64,000 nt of DNA from Lacihabitans sp. CCS-44 (GCF_024343735.1 NZ_RJUE01000056.1:1-64000); one strand, 5' to 3'; positions 1 to 7,618 are shown, counted from the stretch's first letter. Numbers and translations are program-made. Notes: a model not told the origin generated them from the sequence alone.

Positions 1-1
1 T

Positions 2-181
2 GAGGAAGAAACAGTTAGGGATTTCCCACTTCGTGGCAAGGCTTGTTTTCTAAAAATCAAGCGACGTAAATGGCTCAATCATGATAGTGGAAAAATAGTC
101 TATAGAAACTGGAATTTAGTAGCCTCAGGAACGCGAATGACATCGGAATTTGCGGCTTTTTTAAAAGGAGCTCTTGGATAA
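2..181 (+). CDS. ISAon1-type transposase N-terminal ORF (partial)
   Basis: An open frame runs from the window edge to TAA at 179-181, giving about 59 residues of a basic protein containing LRGKACFLKIKRRKW and ending FAAFLKGALG. Its position just before, and 8 bp overlap with, the DDE transposase frame match the N-terminal-region protein of ISAon1-type elements, which carries the DNA-binding part. The 5' end is outside the window. Overlap of the two frames is compatible with translational coupling or frameshifting; the sequence alone does not decide. Confidence 0.7.
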   Translation, partial: EEETVRDFPLRGKACFLKIKRRKWLNHDSGKIVYRNWNLVASGTRMTSEFAAFLKGALG

Positions 182-1157
182 TACGCCAATTAGCTGCAAA
201 GTTATAGGTGAATTGTTTCAATTAGACGGCAAACGCTTGCAAGAACAATATGCAGCCCACCTGAGTGGATATACATCTTGGAAACAGCTTGAACATGCCC
301 AACAATGGATACTTTATCCCGAAAATATTGGCGAAAATCTATCTCTGGATGAGACCTGTCTTTCAAATGGTGATTTATATACCATATTGACCAACAAGGC
401 TGCAAAAGGCAAAAAAGGAGCTTTAATTGCGATGGTCAAAGGTACTGTCAGTGATACAGTCATTGAGGTTCTACACAAAATTCCAGAGTCAAAGAGGAAA
501 AAGGTGAAGGAAATAACATTGGACCTTGCTCCAACCATGGAGCGAATTGCTAAACGTAGCTTTCCTAAGGCTAAGCTGGTTTCAGATAGGTTTCATGTCC
601 AAAAGCTAGCCAGTGATGCAGTACAAGAAATCAGAATCAAACATCGTTGGGCGGCAATAGATCAAGAAAATAAAGAAATAGAATATGCTAAAGAACTGAA
701 GAAGAGGTACGTTCCAGAAGTTTTAGAAAACGGTGATACCTTAAAACAACTATTAATCAGAAGTAGATTTCTTTTGCATCAAAGAGAAAGTAAATGGTCT
801 GCTTCTCAAGTACATAGGTCTGAGGTTTTATTTAGACTATATCCTGACTTAAAGCAGGCATACGACCTCAGCATGGAACTATCCAATATTTTCCACCAGT
901 CAAAGAATAGATTAGTAGCTTTTAAAAAACTGGCCTTATGGTATAATTCAGTAGAAAAGTTTGAGGTGAAAACCTTCAATACCATCGCTAGAACTATTCA
1001 GAACAATTATGAATATATCCTAAATTATTTCGACAATAGAAGTACAAATGCTTCAGCAGAGTCTTTTAACGCAAAAGTAAAAGCACTAAGAAGCCAATTC
1101 AGAGGAGTAAGAGACATAAGTTTTTTCCTATTTAGATTACAGAAAATATATGCTTAA
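174..1157 (+). CDS. ISAon1-type (ISL3 family) transposase
   Basis: A 327-residue DDE-type transposase of the ISL3 superfamily. Acidic candidates for the catalytic triad are D59 (SLDE), D138 in the family-typical SDRFHVQKL and E296 (ASAESFNAK), the last followed by the basic KVKALRSQFRG typical of the C-terminus. The first usable start is TTG at 174, inside the end of the preceding frame, so it is probably translated by coupling or as a frameshift fusion. The frame is intact, so the element may still be mobile. Its right end lies directly in front of a damaged membrane-protein gene. Confidence 0.85.
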   Translation: MDNTPISCKVIGELFQLDGKRLQEQYAAHLSGYTSWKQLEHAQQWILYPENIGENLSLDETCLSNGDLYTILTNKAAKGKKGALIAMVKGTVSDTVIEVLHKIPESKRKKVKEITLDLAPTMERIAKRSFPKAKLVSDRFHVQKLASDAVQEIRIKHRWAAIDQENKEIEYAKELKKRYVPEVLENGDTLKQLLIRSRFLLHQRESKWSASQVHRSEVLFRLYPDLKQAYDLSMELSNIFHQSKNRLVAFKKLALWYNSVEKFEVKTFNTIARTIQNNYEYILNYFDNRSTNASAESFNAKVKALRSQFRGVRDISFFLFRLQKIYA

Positions 1158-1286
1158 CCTCCCCCCAACTTTTTGGATTGATCCAAAATAAGACTAAGAC
1201 TTATTGAGTTTTATGAGGGATTAAGACTAAATATTGGGATTAGGCCTAAAATACTAACCATATTTTTAGGTTTATTTTTAGTTATC

Positions 1287-1994
1287 ATGATAATGCCAAT
1301 AATTTTCTCAATAAGAGGATGTGAATCATTGGCCTTTGATGCAAATACTGGTGTAATTGGCGATACAATAGGAGGAATTACTGCCCCATTTATTAATTTT
1401 TTAGGGGCAATTTTGGTTTATTTAGCGTTAAACGAACAAATTAAAGCTAATGAATTAATTCAAAACCAATTTTATGCTCAAGAGAAATCAAAAAATGAAG
1501 AATTATTGTTTGAAAAAACTTACCATATATTAAATCTACTTATTACATCACTGATTGAATTTTCTTTTAAAAATCCTTTTAGTATTAACGGTGAAACTGG
1601 AAGTAGAGCAATAGCTAATTTTTTAGAATTTTCATATTCTTCAAATTCTGATTATAAAAGTTATCGTAAAGAAAAGAAAGCTAAATTCAAAGAAAGGGAG
1701 TTTATTAATATTTTGACTGATATTAACCAATTACTGAGTTTTTTTCTTGACCATCCAGATTTAAGTAAATCATATATAAAGATTTTTTATTTTAGATTCA
1801 CAAAAATTCCTATTTTAATTCCTCCAGATGAAATATTTAATTCTGAAATTGAAGAATATATTGAAATGTCAAATGAAATTTATGACTTGCATTTAAATTT
1901 CAGGAAACTATATAATCTCGTAATGTCGGAAAAGGGTATTAAACAAATAGATTTCCAATATTTGGATGTACTAAAACTGTTATTAAAGGCATAA
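1287..1994 (+). CDS. Membrane protein with PutAbiC-like N-terminal module, 5' end probably removed by the IS
   Basis: From the first ATG this is 235 residues, but the frame is open back to 1182, and the extra residues complete the first membrane helix (ILTIFLGLFLVIMIMPIIF), which the ATG at 1287 would cut in half. The nearest in-frame stop, TGA at 1179-1181, belongs to the IS end. No ATG, GTG or TTG lies between, so the native start was probably lost to the insertion. The signature IGDTIGGITAPF followed by ILVYLALNEQIKAN is shared with proteins at 2147-3094 and 19549-20673. The rest is helical and rich in K/E, with no recognised domain. The arrangement (helix, GD-xx-GG-PF motif, second helix ending in EQ, cytosolic coiled region) resembles the N-terminus of putative abortive-infection (PutAbiC) proteins; this is an inference. 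Probably a pseudogene, or translated from a weak start. Confidence 0.6.
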   Translation: MIMPIIFSIRGCESLAFDANTGVIGDTIGGITAPFINFLGAILVYLALNEQIKANELIQNQFYAQEKSKNEELLFEKTYHILNLLITSLIEFSFKNPFSINGETGSRAIANFLEFSYSSNSDYKSYRKEKKAKFKEREFINILTDINQLLSFFLDHPDLSKSYIKIFYFRFTKIPILIPPDEIFNSEIEEYIEMSNEIYDLHLNFRKLYNLVMSEKGIKQIDFQYLDVLKLLLKA

Positions 1995-2078
1995 TTATTT
2001 AGGTATTTATTTGCACAGCTAACGGAGTGTTTTACAGTAAATAACTGAAAATAAGCAAGTTAAATTTACAAAATGATT

Positions 2079-2116
2079 AACCCACCTTTCAAAGTTTTGA
2101 AGGGTGGGTTTTTTGT
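2079..2116 (+). terminator. Rho-independent terminator after the first membrane-protein gene
   Basis: The arms AACCCACCTTTCAAA and TTTGAAGGGTGGGTT form a stem with one mismatch, followed by a T run. It ends transcription from 1287-1994. The promoter of the next gene overlaps its 3' arm. Confidence 0.75.
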
Positions 2117-2125
2117 GTATTTTTG
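2097..2125 (+). promoter_or_regulatory. Bacteroidota-type promoter for the second paralogue
   Basis: TATTTTTG at 2118-2125 is a perfect TAnnTTTG -7 box. A TTG at 2097-2099 sits 18 bp upstream, about right for the -33 element. It implies a transcript starting near 2131, which makes GTG 2147 a better start for the next gene than TTG 2123, which lies inside the box. Confidence 0.5.
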
Positions 2126-2146
2126 ATTGAAAAAAAACAATTAATT

Positions 2147-3094
2147 GTGAAGAAAAATAGATGGTATGCTGAATTAACTAAAACAGATTGGATTGCAATA
2201 ACAGTATTGTCATTAGGATTAATTGGAATGTTTTCTTTGCCGTTGGTGGTAACTCAAATTAATAGTGAAAAATGGAATTTGGGTGTTTCAAAAGCTAATG
2301 AAATTGGAGATTCAATAGGTGGTGTCCTTTCCCCATTTGTTGGTTATATGAGTGCCATTTTAATTTACTTAGCATTGAGAGAGCAAATTAAAGCTAACAA
2401 AATCCTTGGAGACCAAATAAATACTAAAAGCTCTGAAAAAGTTGAAAAAGTCATTAAAAATGTTTACTTGGAGCAATTAGATAAGATTTTGAGCAGTATT
2501 GAAAATTACCACCCTTTCTCATATAGTGATTATTACGATGAAGATGATTATTTGAGAGAGACTGATTTCTTTCAATCATTTCAAAATGAAAACTCTTTTA
2601 ATCTGGTAACTGATTTAATAATTTATAATCCTAAATTATTAAAAAGTTATGGAATACAAATTCGACCAATTATTAAGATTATAAATGATATTAAAAATTT
2701 ACTGAAAAATGTTATGCAAGACATTGAGCATGACAAAAGTATTTTAAAGGAAATTGAAATTAGGTGTAGAGCAATAATCAACCTTTTTAATCGTAATTCT
2801 TTCAAAAAAATAGAAACTGAAAAACTTGAAGATTTATCCCAATTGATTTATTTGAACTCTTATTTAAATCTATTAGATGAATTTTTGATTTTAAAAAAGA
2901 AAATTAAACCTAACGCAACAAATACGCTTTTTACAAAAGAGCAAGTGCAAAGTATTAAAGATAGATTTATTAAAATAAAGAGTTTAAAAAATAATGGTCT
3001 GGAAGAAAAACCATCTAGCCTCAAAAAGAAGAGCTTTAAAAATAGAATTTTGACTTCAATTACTCTTTTTATTGCGAGATATATCAATGAGTAA
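2147..3094 (+). CDS. Membrane protein with PutAbiC-like N-terminal module (second paralogue)
   Basis: About 315 residues. Helix 1 (WIAITVLSLGLIGMFSLPLVV) leads to ANEIGDSIGGVLSPF and helix 2 (YMSAILIYLALREQIKAN), then a charged, mostly helical cytosolic part rich in Lys/Ile. It pairs with 1287-1994 as a tandem duplicate and with 19549-20673 as a dispersed copy. I chose GTG 2147 because the promoter box covers the TTG at 2123 and no ATG is available; this start is uncertain. Very low GC marks it as accessory DNA. The function is unknown. The N-terminal layout resembles putative phage abortive-infection membrane proteins, so a defence role is possible but not shown. Confidence 0.65.
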   Translation: MKKNRWYAELTKTDWIAITVLSLGLIGMFSLPLVVTQINSEKWNLGVSKANEIGDSIGGVLSPFVGYMSAILIYLALREQIKANKILGDQINTKSSEKVEKVIKNVYLEQLDKILSSIENYHPFSYSDYYDEDDYLRETDFFQSFQNENSFNLVTDLIIYNPKLLKSYGIQIRPIIKIINDIKNLLKNVMQDIEHDKSILKEIEIRCRAIINLFNRNSFKKIETEKLEDLSQLIYLNSYLNLLDEFLILKKKIKPNATNTLFTKEQVQSIKDRFIKIKSLKNNGLEEKPSSLKKKSFKNRILTSITLFIARYINE

Positions 3095-3218
3095 ACTACT
3101 TAGCATTTCAAATGGTTTTTTGATATAAATTTATAGCTTTTTGATATTTTCAAGTCACTTGGTGATACATTTTTGATGCATTTTTAATACAAATTCTCTA
3201 TTCAAATGCTATAATTAT

Positions 3219-3257
3219 GATACCAAAATGGTATTTTTTTGTCTCCATTTTGGTATC
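3219..3257. repeat. 13-bp perfect inverted repeat with nested terminator-like hairpin
   Basis: GATACCAAAATGG (3219-3231) and CCATTTTGGTATC (3245-3257) are perfect inverted copies around a 13-nt T-rich spacer. Nested inside, ATACC-AAAAT-GGTAT followed by seven T can end plus-strand transcription of 2147-3094. The outer arms lie between two convergent genes, so the simplest reading is a two-way terminator. A recombination or protein-binding site at the left edge of the integrative element is an alternative. Confidence 0.55.
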
Positions 3258-3266
3258 TTAACATAC

Positions 3267-3668
3267 TCAAACTATATCAAATGAACCATTCAAATACTTC
3301 TTTTCAAATTCAATAAATTCATTCATTTTCCTAAATCTTGCAAAATTACTTCTTCCATGGTGACACATTGACAAAATATAATCTCCCTTCTTTTTAATGT
3401 CGGCTTCCTTATAAGTTTGAATAAGATAAAAATACATAATTGGGTCTAGGTCAAAGTCATTGTCGTTGTATATTCTGCCACAAACCAAATCTTGACAATA
3501 TTCAAAATCCGAAATACTAAATACCATTTTTATAATCTCCTCTGAATTATTTTGGTTCTTAATTTTCCTTTCCTTAAAAGCTTTTTGTTTACAAGAATTC
3601 GAACAATAGATTTGATTTGCTCTTTCAGGTACGAAAGTTTTTTTGCAGTTTTTACATTCTTTTTTCAT
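3267..3668 (-). CDS. Small zinc-ribbon protein of the integrative element
   Basis: 133 residues. The N-terminus holds a C-x2-C...C-x3-C zinc-binding pattern (CKNCKKTF then YCSNSCKQKAF), as in short zinc-ribbon modules found on mobile-element and phage proteins, followed by a basic stretch and an acidic/aromatic C-terminal part without a known domain. It lies last in the minus-strand block with primase and VapE, and its start is 20 bp from the phased 11-bp repeat array, which may be its operator. The role is unknown; DNA binding or regulation is an inference from the zinc ribbon. Confidence 0.6.
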   Translation of the reverse strand: MKKECKNCKKTFVPERANQIYCSNSCKQKAFKERKIKNQNNSEEIIKMVFSISDFEYCQDLVCGRIYNDNDFDLDPIMYFYLIQTYKEADIKKKGDYILSMCHHGRSNFARFRKMNEFIEFEKKYLNGSFDIV

Positions 3669-3687
3669 TTCGCATTAATTTAATTTA

Positions 3688-3753
3688 GTTACTAATTCGG
3701 TTAATAATCGGTAAATATTTGGTCAATTTTTGGTCATTTTTTGGTCAAAAAGC
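3688..3753. repeat. Helically phased 11-bp iteron-like array (six units)
   Basis: Six consecutive 11-bp units start at 3688, 3699, 3710, 3721, 3732 and 3743. The last five begin GGTTA, GGTAA, GGTCA, GGTCA, GGTCA and the first GTTAC, each followed by an A/T tract. The spacing is exactly one helical turn with no slippage. It lies between the primase gene and the start of the zinc-ribbon gene. Iterons of a replication origin, or a multi-site operator on bent DNA, are the likely explanations. Confidence 0.7.
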
Positions 3754-3760
3754 GAATTGC

Positions 3761-4606
3761 TTATTTGATACCGTTTGAGACTAAAAAATGATTGAAATCT
3801 TTATGATTTGGATACATTTCTAGAGACTTGTTTTTAGTATTTTCATTATACGTAAGTAGCTTATTTATAGTAACTAAACCCGATTTGTCGTTGTCTAGAT
3901 ATGCAAATATTTGATTGTAGTTTTTTACAGTCTCTTTAATTGATGGCAAATTGTTAGTTGTATTAAGTATTATAGTACTATTGTGAGGTTTATTCAAGTT
4001 GTAAAACTGTAAAGCAGAAAGGAAATCAAAAAAGCCTTCAAATAATGAAAGGTTCTTTGAGTAGTTTTCAATGGTTGTAATTGCGTTTTTAGTTTTGCCT
4101 TTAAAACCTAAACCATTTCTTAATTCAAAACCTCCTGAATCATTTTTGAATCCTAATGCATAATATTTTCTTTCATTGGTCACATAGTGAACTTCTTTCA
4201 AATACTGTTTTGCTAAATCCATATCAATGCACCTAGAATTAATGTATTGGAATAGATTGGAATTTTGAATTTCCTTTACCTCAAGGATAATGATTTGATT
4301 CTTTGGAGTGCTAATAGGCTTAAAACCGCTAAAAGAAAAAGAATGGGTTTCGTTGAATTCTGAAAGTTTATTTAAAGCTTGTTTGAAGCTTAGTTTTTCT
4401 TTTTCTCTTATGAGGTCTATAATATCACCATTTAAGCCATTAGACCAGTCAAAAAACACATTCTTGGTAAGTTCCACAAAAAATGAAGGTGTATTCTCAT
4501 TAGATAATGGTGAATAATACAAAAATTGGTTACCAACTTTATTTACTGGATGAATTCCGAGTGATTCTAAGTAAGCCACAATTGGTATTTTTTTAAAGTC
4601 CTTCAT
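3761..4606 (-). CDS. Primase-like protein: CHC2-like N-terminus without zinc ligands, plus TOPRIM
   Basis: 281 residues. The N-terminus follows the DnaG zinc-binding-domain pattern (YSPLSNENTPSFFVE, then DWSNGLNGDIIDLI, residues 30-66), but the cysteines that would hold zinc are absent; the only Cys is at 126. A TOPRIM domain follows, with the acidic Glu-Gly pair at E190-G191 (LFEGFFDF) and the DxD pair at D238/D240 (YLDNDKSG). Such short TOPRIM primases occur in Bacteroidota integrative elements next to VapE-type ATPases, as here. It probably primes element replication. Repeat arrays flank the gene on both sides. Confidence 0.75.
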   Translation of the reverse strand: MKDFKKIPIVAYLESLGIHPVNKVGNQFLYYSPLSNENTPSFFVELTKNVFFDWSNGLNGDIIDLIREKEKLSFKQALNKLSEFNETHSFSFSGFKPISTPKNQIIILEVKEIQNSNLFQYINSRCIDMDLAKQYLKEVHYVTNERKYYALGFKNDSGGFELRNGLGFKGKTKNAITTIENYSKNLSLFEGFFDFLSALQFYNLNKPHNSTIILNTTNNLPSIKETVKNYNQIFAYLDNDKSGLVTINKLLTYNENTKNKSLEMYPNHKDFNHFLVSNGIK

Positions 4607-4647
4607 TCCTTTTCTTTTAGCGGTTTAAAACAGTTTTCAAAACATTG

Positions 4648-4826
4648 TTACTCGTTACTCTTTGGCTTAAATACCTGATAAACAATTAAATAAATCGAGT
4701 AATCGAGTAACTACTTTTCTGTTTTTTCGAGTAACGAGTAATTGAGATTCATTTTTAGTTACTCGTTTTTATGTGTTACAAAATATTGATTTATAATACT
4801 TTATATACTTTTCGAGTAACGAGTAA
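4648..4826. repeat. Nine copies of CGAGTAA in both orientations between VapE and primase
   Basis: CGAGTAA occurs as tandem pairs at 4696/4704, 4728/4735 and 4813/4820 on the plus strand, with the inverted form TTACTCG at 4648 (plus a near copy at 4655) and 4759. Periods inside the pairs are 7 or 8 bp. The segment separates the VapE stop from the primase start and has no gene. It fits initiator iterons or repressor sites of the element. Confidence 0.7.
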
Positions 4827-6023
4827 CTAATTATTAGAAATAGCTTTGATAATTATATAATAGCCTTTTTCCGAAAATTTCCTTTCAGCATTGTATTTAC
4901 TCGAAATAATAAAACCCTCAGTTTTTAAAGCTTTACCTACAAAGTTTCTATTTGTTCGCAATAAACCTGCTCTTATAAGCCAGTCAGTAATTTGACCAGT
5001 TGTCATAAAATCAGCTTTGGGGTCTGTTTCTTCCGATGCTTCGAAATACTTTCTTATATACTCCATTTCATCGGTTGTTTTTATGTATTTTCTATTGTGC
5101 ATTTCTTGTTTTGCCACATCTTCTTTGGTAAGAATGAATTCAAATTTGTTATTGAATAAAAAATAGGCTTGTCTCCAAATATTTTCAATGTAAGTACTTT
5201 TGTTGTACCCATCTTTTCCGCCGTTGTCGTGGTTTATTTTTATGATTTGAAAAACCAACCACCTAACATTCCCAGTTTCATCGGTTAAAAATTCCATTTG
5301 GTTTGTACTGGCCACAAATGAAGCCCTCCTTCTGAAGGAAACTTCTTGATTGGAATAAAGAGGTCTAAACTTGACTAAGCTTTCAGACAAGACGCTTTTA
5401 AACTCATTATTGAGTTCTTTTTTATCAAAGCTTGCTAGTTCATCAAGATTTATGAGGAAGTTTTGAACTAATGAAAATTTCGCTTCCTTTCTGCCACCGA
5501 AATCAAAACCTTTTTTGAGGTAAGTTTTCAGTTTTGGAGGAACGAGCCATTCTAAAAAGGTAGTTTTTCCATCATGTTGTTTTCCAACAAATGTCAAACA
5601 ATGTTTGTTGAAATCTATTTCTCCTATGCCTTGACCGACCATTTGAACCAAAAATTTCTTAAATATTCTTTCAAACCAATGTTGTTCATCGGTTTCAATA
5701 AACTTGGTGAGTTCTAAAATGTAATCAGGTTCAATGATTGGGTCAAATGGCTTTAATTGCTTGAAATATGCCTTGAATGGGTCGAATCTTTCAATTTTAG
5801 AAGAGTTAATCAAAACGTTCATTTCTTCCTTAAATCGAGTGAAACCAACGTGCATCAATTCATAATTTAAATCGCTCATATTGATAGATTTAAACTCCAG
5901 TTCTTTCTTTAATTTACCCTCTAATTCATTGGTAATTTCATTGATTCTTAAATCATACTTTGAATTTAGATAGTATTCAAGCCTTTCTATTTTAGACTTC
6001 TCTTTATTCTTTTCTTCACTCAT
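4827..6023 (-). CDS. VapE-type superfamily 3 ATPase/helicase
   Basis: 398 residues. An N-terminal helical part (1-130) is followed by a P-loop ATPase core: Walker A GKQHDGKT (147-154), Walker B NLDELA (192-197), arginine-rich SFRRRASF and the sensor-like STNQMEFLTDETGNVRW. This pattern is characteristic of virulence-associated protein E and related phage/plasmid primase-helicases. A C-terminal winged-helix-like region (residues about 330-398) may bind DNA. It is encoded upstream of the primase, so the two probably form the replication module of the integrative element. VapE proteins are also hallmarks of phage-inducible islands. The gene stop sits inside the last CGAGTAA repeat pair. Confidence 0.85.
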   Translation of the reverse strand: MSEEKNKEKSKIERLEYYLNSKYDLRINEITNELEGKLKKELEFKSINMSDLNYELMHVGFTRFKEEMNVLINSSKIERFDPFKAYFKQLKPFDPIIEPDYILELTKFIETDEQHWFERIFKKFLVQMVGQGIGEIDFNKHCLTFVGKQHDGKTTFLEWLVPPKLKTYLKKGFDFGGRKEAKFSLVQNFLINLDELASFDKKELNNEFKSVLSESLVKFRPLYSNQEVSFRRRASFVASTNQMEFLTDETGNVRWLVFQIIKINHDNGGKDGYNKSTYIENIWRQAYFLFNNKFEFILTKEDVAKQEMHNRKYIKTTDEMEYIRKYFEASEETDPKADFMTTGQITDWLIRAGLLRTNRNFVGKALKTEGFIISSKYNAERKFSEKGYYIIIKAISNN

Positions 6024-6033
6024 AGCATACTGA

Positions 6034-6300
6034 TTACTTTTGATATAAATCTAAGTCAACAAAAGGATTGCCATAAAAAAGAGTATTCCTAACAGCCAAA
6101 AGATGTGTTAACGATGTCTTTAACCCAGCTGCTTGTATATCTGCATCAGTTGATTCAACCAGTGTAAGAATTGCAAAATCTAGCTTCTTTAAAATATGAA
6201 AATGTAAAGCTTCTCCATTTGCCCCTCTCACTATGTCTTCACCCAAAAATCCTCCAAAAACTTCCAAAATTGCGGCTTGCTTCTCTTCGCTTAATTGCAT
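6034..6300 (-). CDS. Small unknown protein between integrase and VapE
   Basis: 88 residues, predicted soluble and helical (starts MQLSEEKQAAILEVFGGFLGED). There is no membrane segment, Cys cluster or recognised domain. It is packed 2 bp from the integrase stop and 10 bp from the VapE start, so it belongs to the same minus-strand transcript. Small proteins in this place can be excisionases or replication accessories, but no HTH is visible here and I assign no function. Confidence 0.6.
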   Translation of the reverse strand: MQLSEEKQAAILEVFGGFLGEDIVRGANGEALHFHILKKLDFAILTLVESTDADIQAAGLKTSLTHLLAVRNTLFYGNPFVDLDLYQK

Positions 6301-6302
6301 AA

Positions 6303-7580
6303 TTATATAATTTTAATTGTTAAAGATTCCATTTCTATAAGTGTTCTTTCGGTGGAAATATTAGCATAGTGTTTTTCAGTAGTTTTCATAGAACTATGGC
6401 CCAAAACTCCTTGTAAGCTTTCTTTGCTCAATCCATTTCTTACCATCATTTGGGAAAAGCTTTTTCGCCCCCAGTGCGTACTGATTGGCTTATTTATGTT
6501 CGCTATTTGAGCAATTTCCTTTAATACCCTATTGTGGTGGGTATTTGAATAAACTTTGAAACAAAATTTTGATTTTGGATTGAAATGCTTTTCTAAAATT
6601 TCAATTGCAATAGGATACAAATGAATAGTTTGAAAATTGGTAGTCTTTTCCCTTGCTTTTCTTATTGTTTTTTTACCCTCAACCTCTACCAAATGCTCAT
6701 GTTTGAGGTTTTTAAGGTCAGTATATGCCAAACTAGAGTAACATTGAAAAACAAAAAAATCTCTGATATCAGAATATATTTTATTGTTTAATTCCAGTTT
6801 ATAAATCTTTTGGATTTCATCTTTAGTTAAGTGGTTTTGTAAAGTAGATTTAGACCTATCAAGTCTAATATTTATAAATGGATTGTATTCATAATACTTA
6901 TTCATTTGGGCTATTCTGTAAGCCCTATTCCCTATTTGAAGAACCTTTCTTATTGTTTCAGGCTGAAAGTCTTTTTCTTTTTTTAAATAAAAAATAAGCC
7001 TTTCAATTGAATGGCTATTGATTTCGTCTAACTCAATTCGGCTTTTGTTGAAGTAGAATTCAAAAAAATCAGTTATTCGCTCTATATTTATTAAATACCT
7101 TTGAAATGACTTCTTTGAAAGATCCTTATGTAGATAAGATTGTTTTACCTCTTCTGATATTATGTAACAAATATCATTAAAAGATGGTGTTTGATTGATG
7201 ATATTGTTTTTAGTTAAAACGCTCTCTATTAACCTTTGTGGCTCAATTCGCTTTCCAGTAATCCTTAGATTTGTTGCAAGTTCTTGAATCTTGCTTTCAA
7301 TCGCTTTTAGTAGCTGTGATTTAGATTCCTCGTTTTTGATTTCAAAGGTTTTTCGGTTTAATGAACCCGTTTTACACCTTATTGCCAAACTCTTTTTGTA
7401 GGCTCTACCAAGATATGTAACTGTTAAATAAATAACAGATTGATTCTTTTGGGTTTTATCAAATCTTTCTGAAAATGAAACACCAAGTTTTGGAACTCTA
7501 GTAGTCTTACTTTCTGAAAGTGAATTCCTTAACGATTCTAAATCGTTAGGCATTTCAAATTTTCTTTTTACTTTTGTCAT
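6303..7580 (-). CDS. Tyrosine site-specific integrase of the Bacteroidota type
   Basis: About 425 residues from ATG 7580 (MTKVKRKFEMPNDLES). An N-terminal Arm/SAM-like DNA-binding region and a core-binding domain (about 115-215) precede the catalytic domain. The C-terminal boxes are present: THWGRKSF (His-x-x-Arg), LGHSSMKTTEKHYANIS (His and the nucleophilic Tyr). The usual first Arg is replaced (SSLAYTDLKNL), as is common in Bacteroidota element integrases such as IntDOT. A longer frame begins at 7685, but that extension overlaps the preceding gene and a 10-bp-stem hairpin, so I prefer 7580. It integrates or excises the surrounding element. Confidence 0.88.
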   Translation of the reverse strand: MTKVKRKFEMPNDLESLRNSLSESKTTRVPKLGVSFSERFDKTQKNQSVIYLTVTYLGRAYKKSLAIRCKTGSLNRKTFEIKNEESKSQLLKAIESKIQELATNLRITGKRIEPQRLIESVLTKNNIINQTPSFNDICYIISEEVKQSYLHKDLSKKSFQRYLINIERITDFFEFYFNKSRIELDEINSHSIERLIFYLKKEKDFQPETIRKVLQIGNRAYRIAQMNKYYEYNPFINIRLDRSKSTLQNHLTKDEIQKIYKLELNNKIYSDIRDFFVFQCYSSLAYTDLKNLKHEHLVEVEGKKTIRKAREKTTNFQTIHLYPIAIEILEKHFNPKSKFCFKVYSNTHHNRVLKEIAQIANINKPISTHWGRKSFSQMMVRNGLSKESLQGVLGHSSMKTTEKHYANISTERTLIEMESLTIKII

Positions 7581-7618
7581 AGTTTTTTGTTTTTGTCGTT
7601 TGAAAACATTGAATTTTA

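Larger units (their letters stand above)
1..1181 (+). mobile_element. ISAon1-type (ISL3 family) insertion sequence, right part
   Basis: Two overlapping plus-strand reading frames with the layout of ISAon1-type elements (a short N-terminal ORF, then a DDE transposase) fill the left edge. The left end lies outside the window. The right end is not fixed exactly. The C-rich stretch after the transposase stop (1158-1181) looks like terminal sequence, and the open frame of the interrupted downstream gene begins at 1182, so I place the junction near 1181-1190. The target duplication cannot be seen because the other end is missing. Confidence 0.75.

Noticed and set aside
2016-2034. CAGCTAACGGAGTGTTTTA resembles the attachment-like core at 10244 (14 of 19 bases)
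   Set aside because: The match is in a low-complexity context, lacks the terminator hairpin and is too weak to call a left attachment site.
3688-4826. CRISPR array
   Set aside because: Repeats are 7-11 bp, without 25-40 bp repeats and unique spacers, and there are no cas genes.
6303-7580. Missing first catalytic Arg in the integrase as a sign of inactivity
   Set aside because: The same substitution is established in active Bacteroidota integrases such as IntDOT; the other catalytic residues are present.
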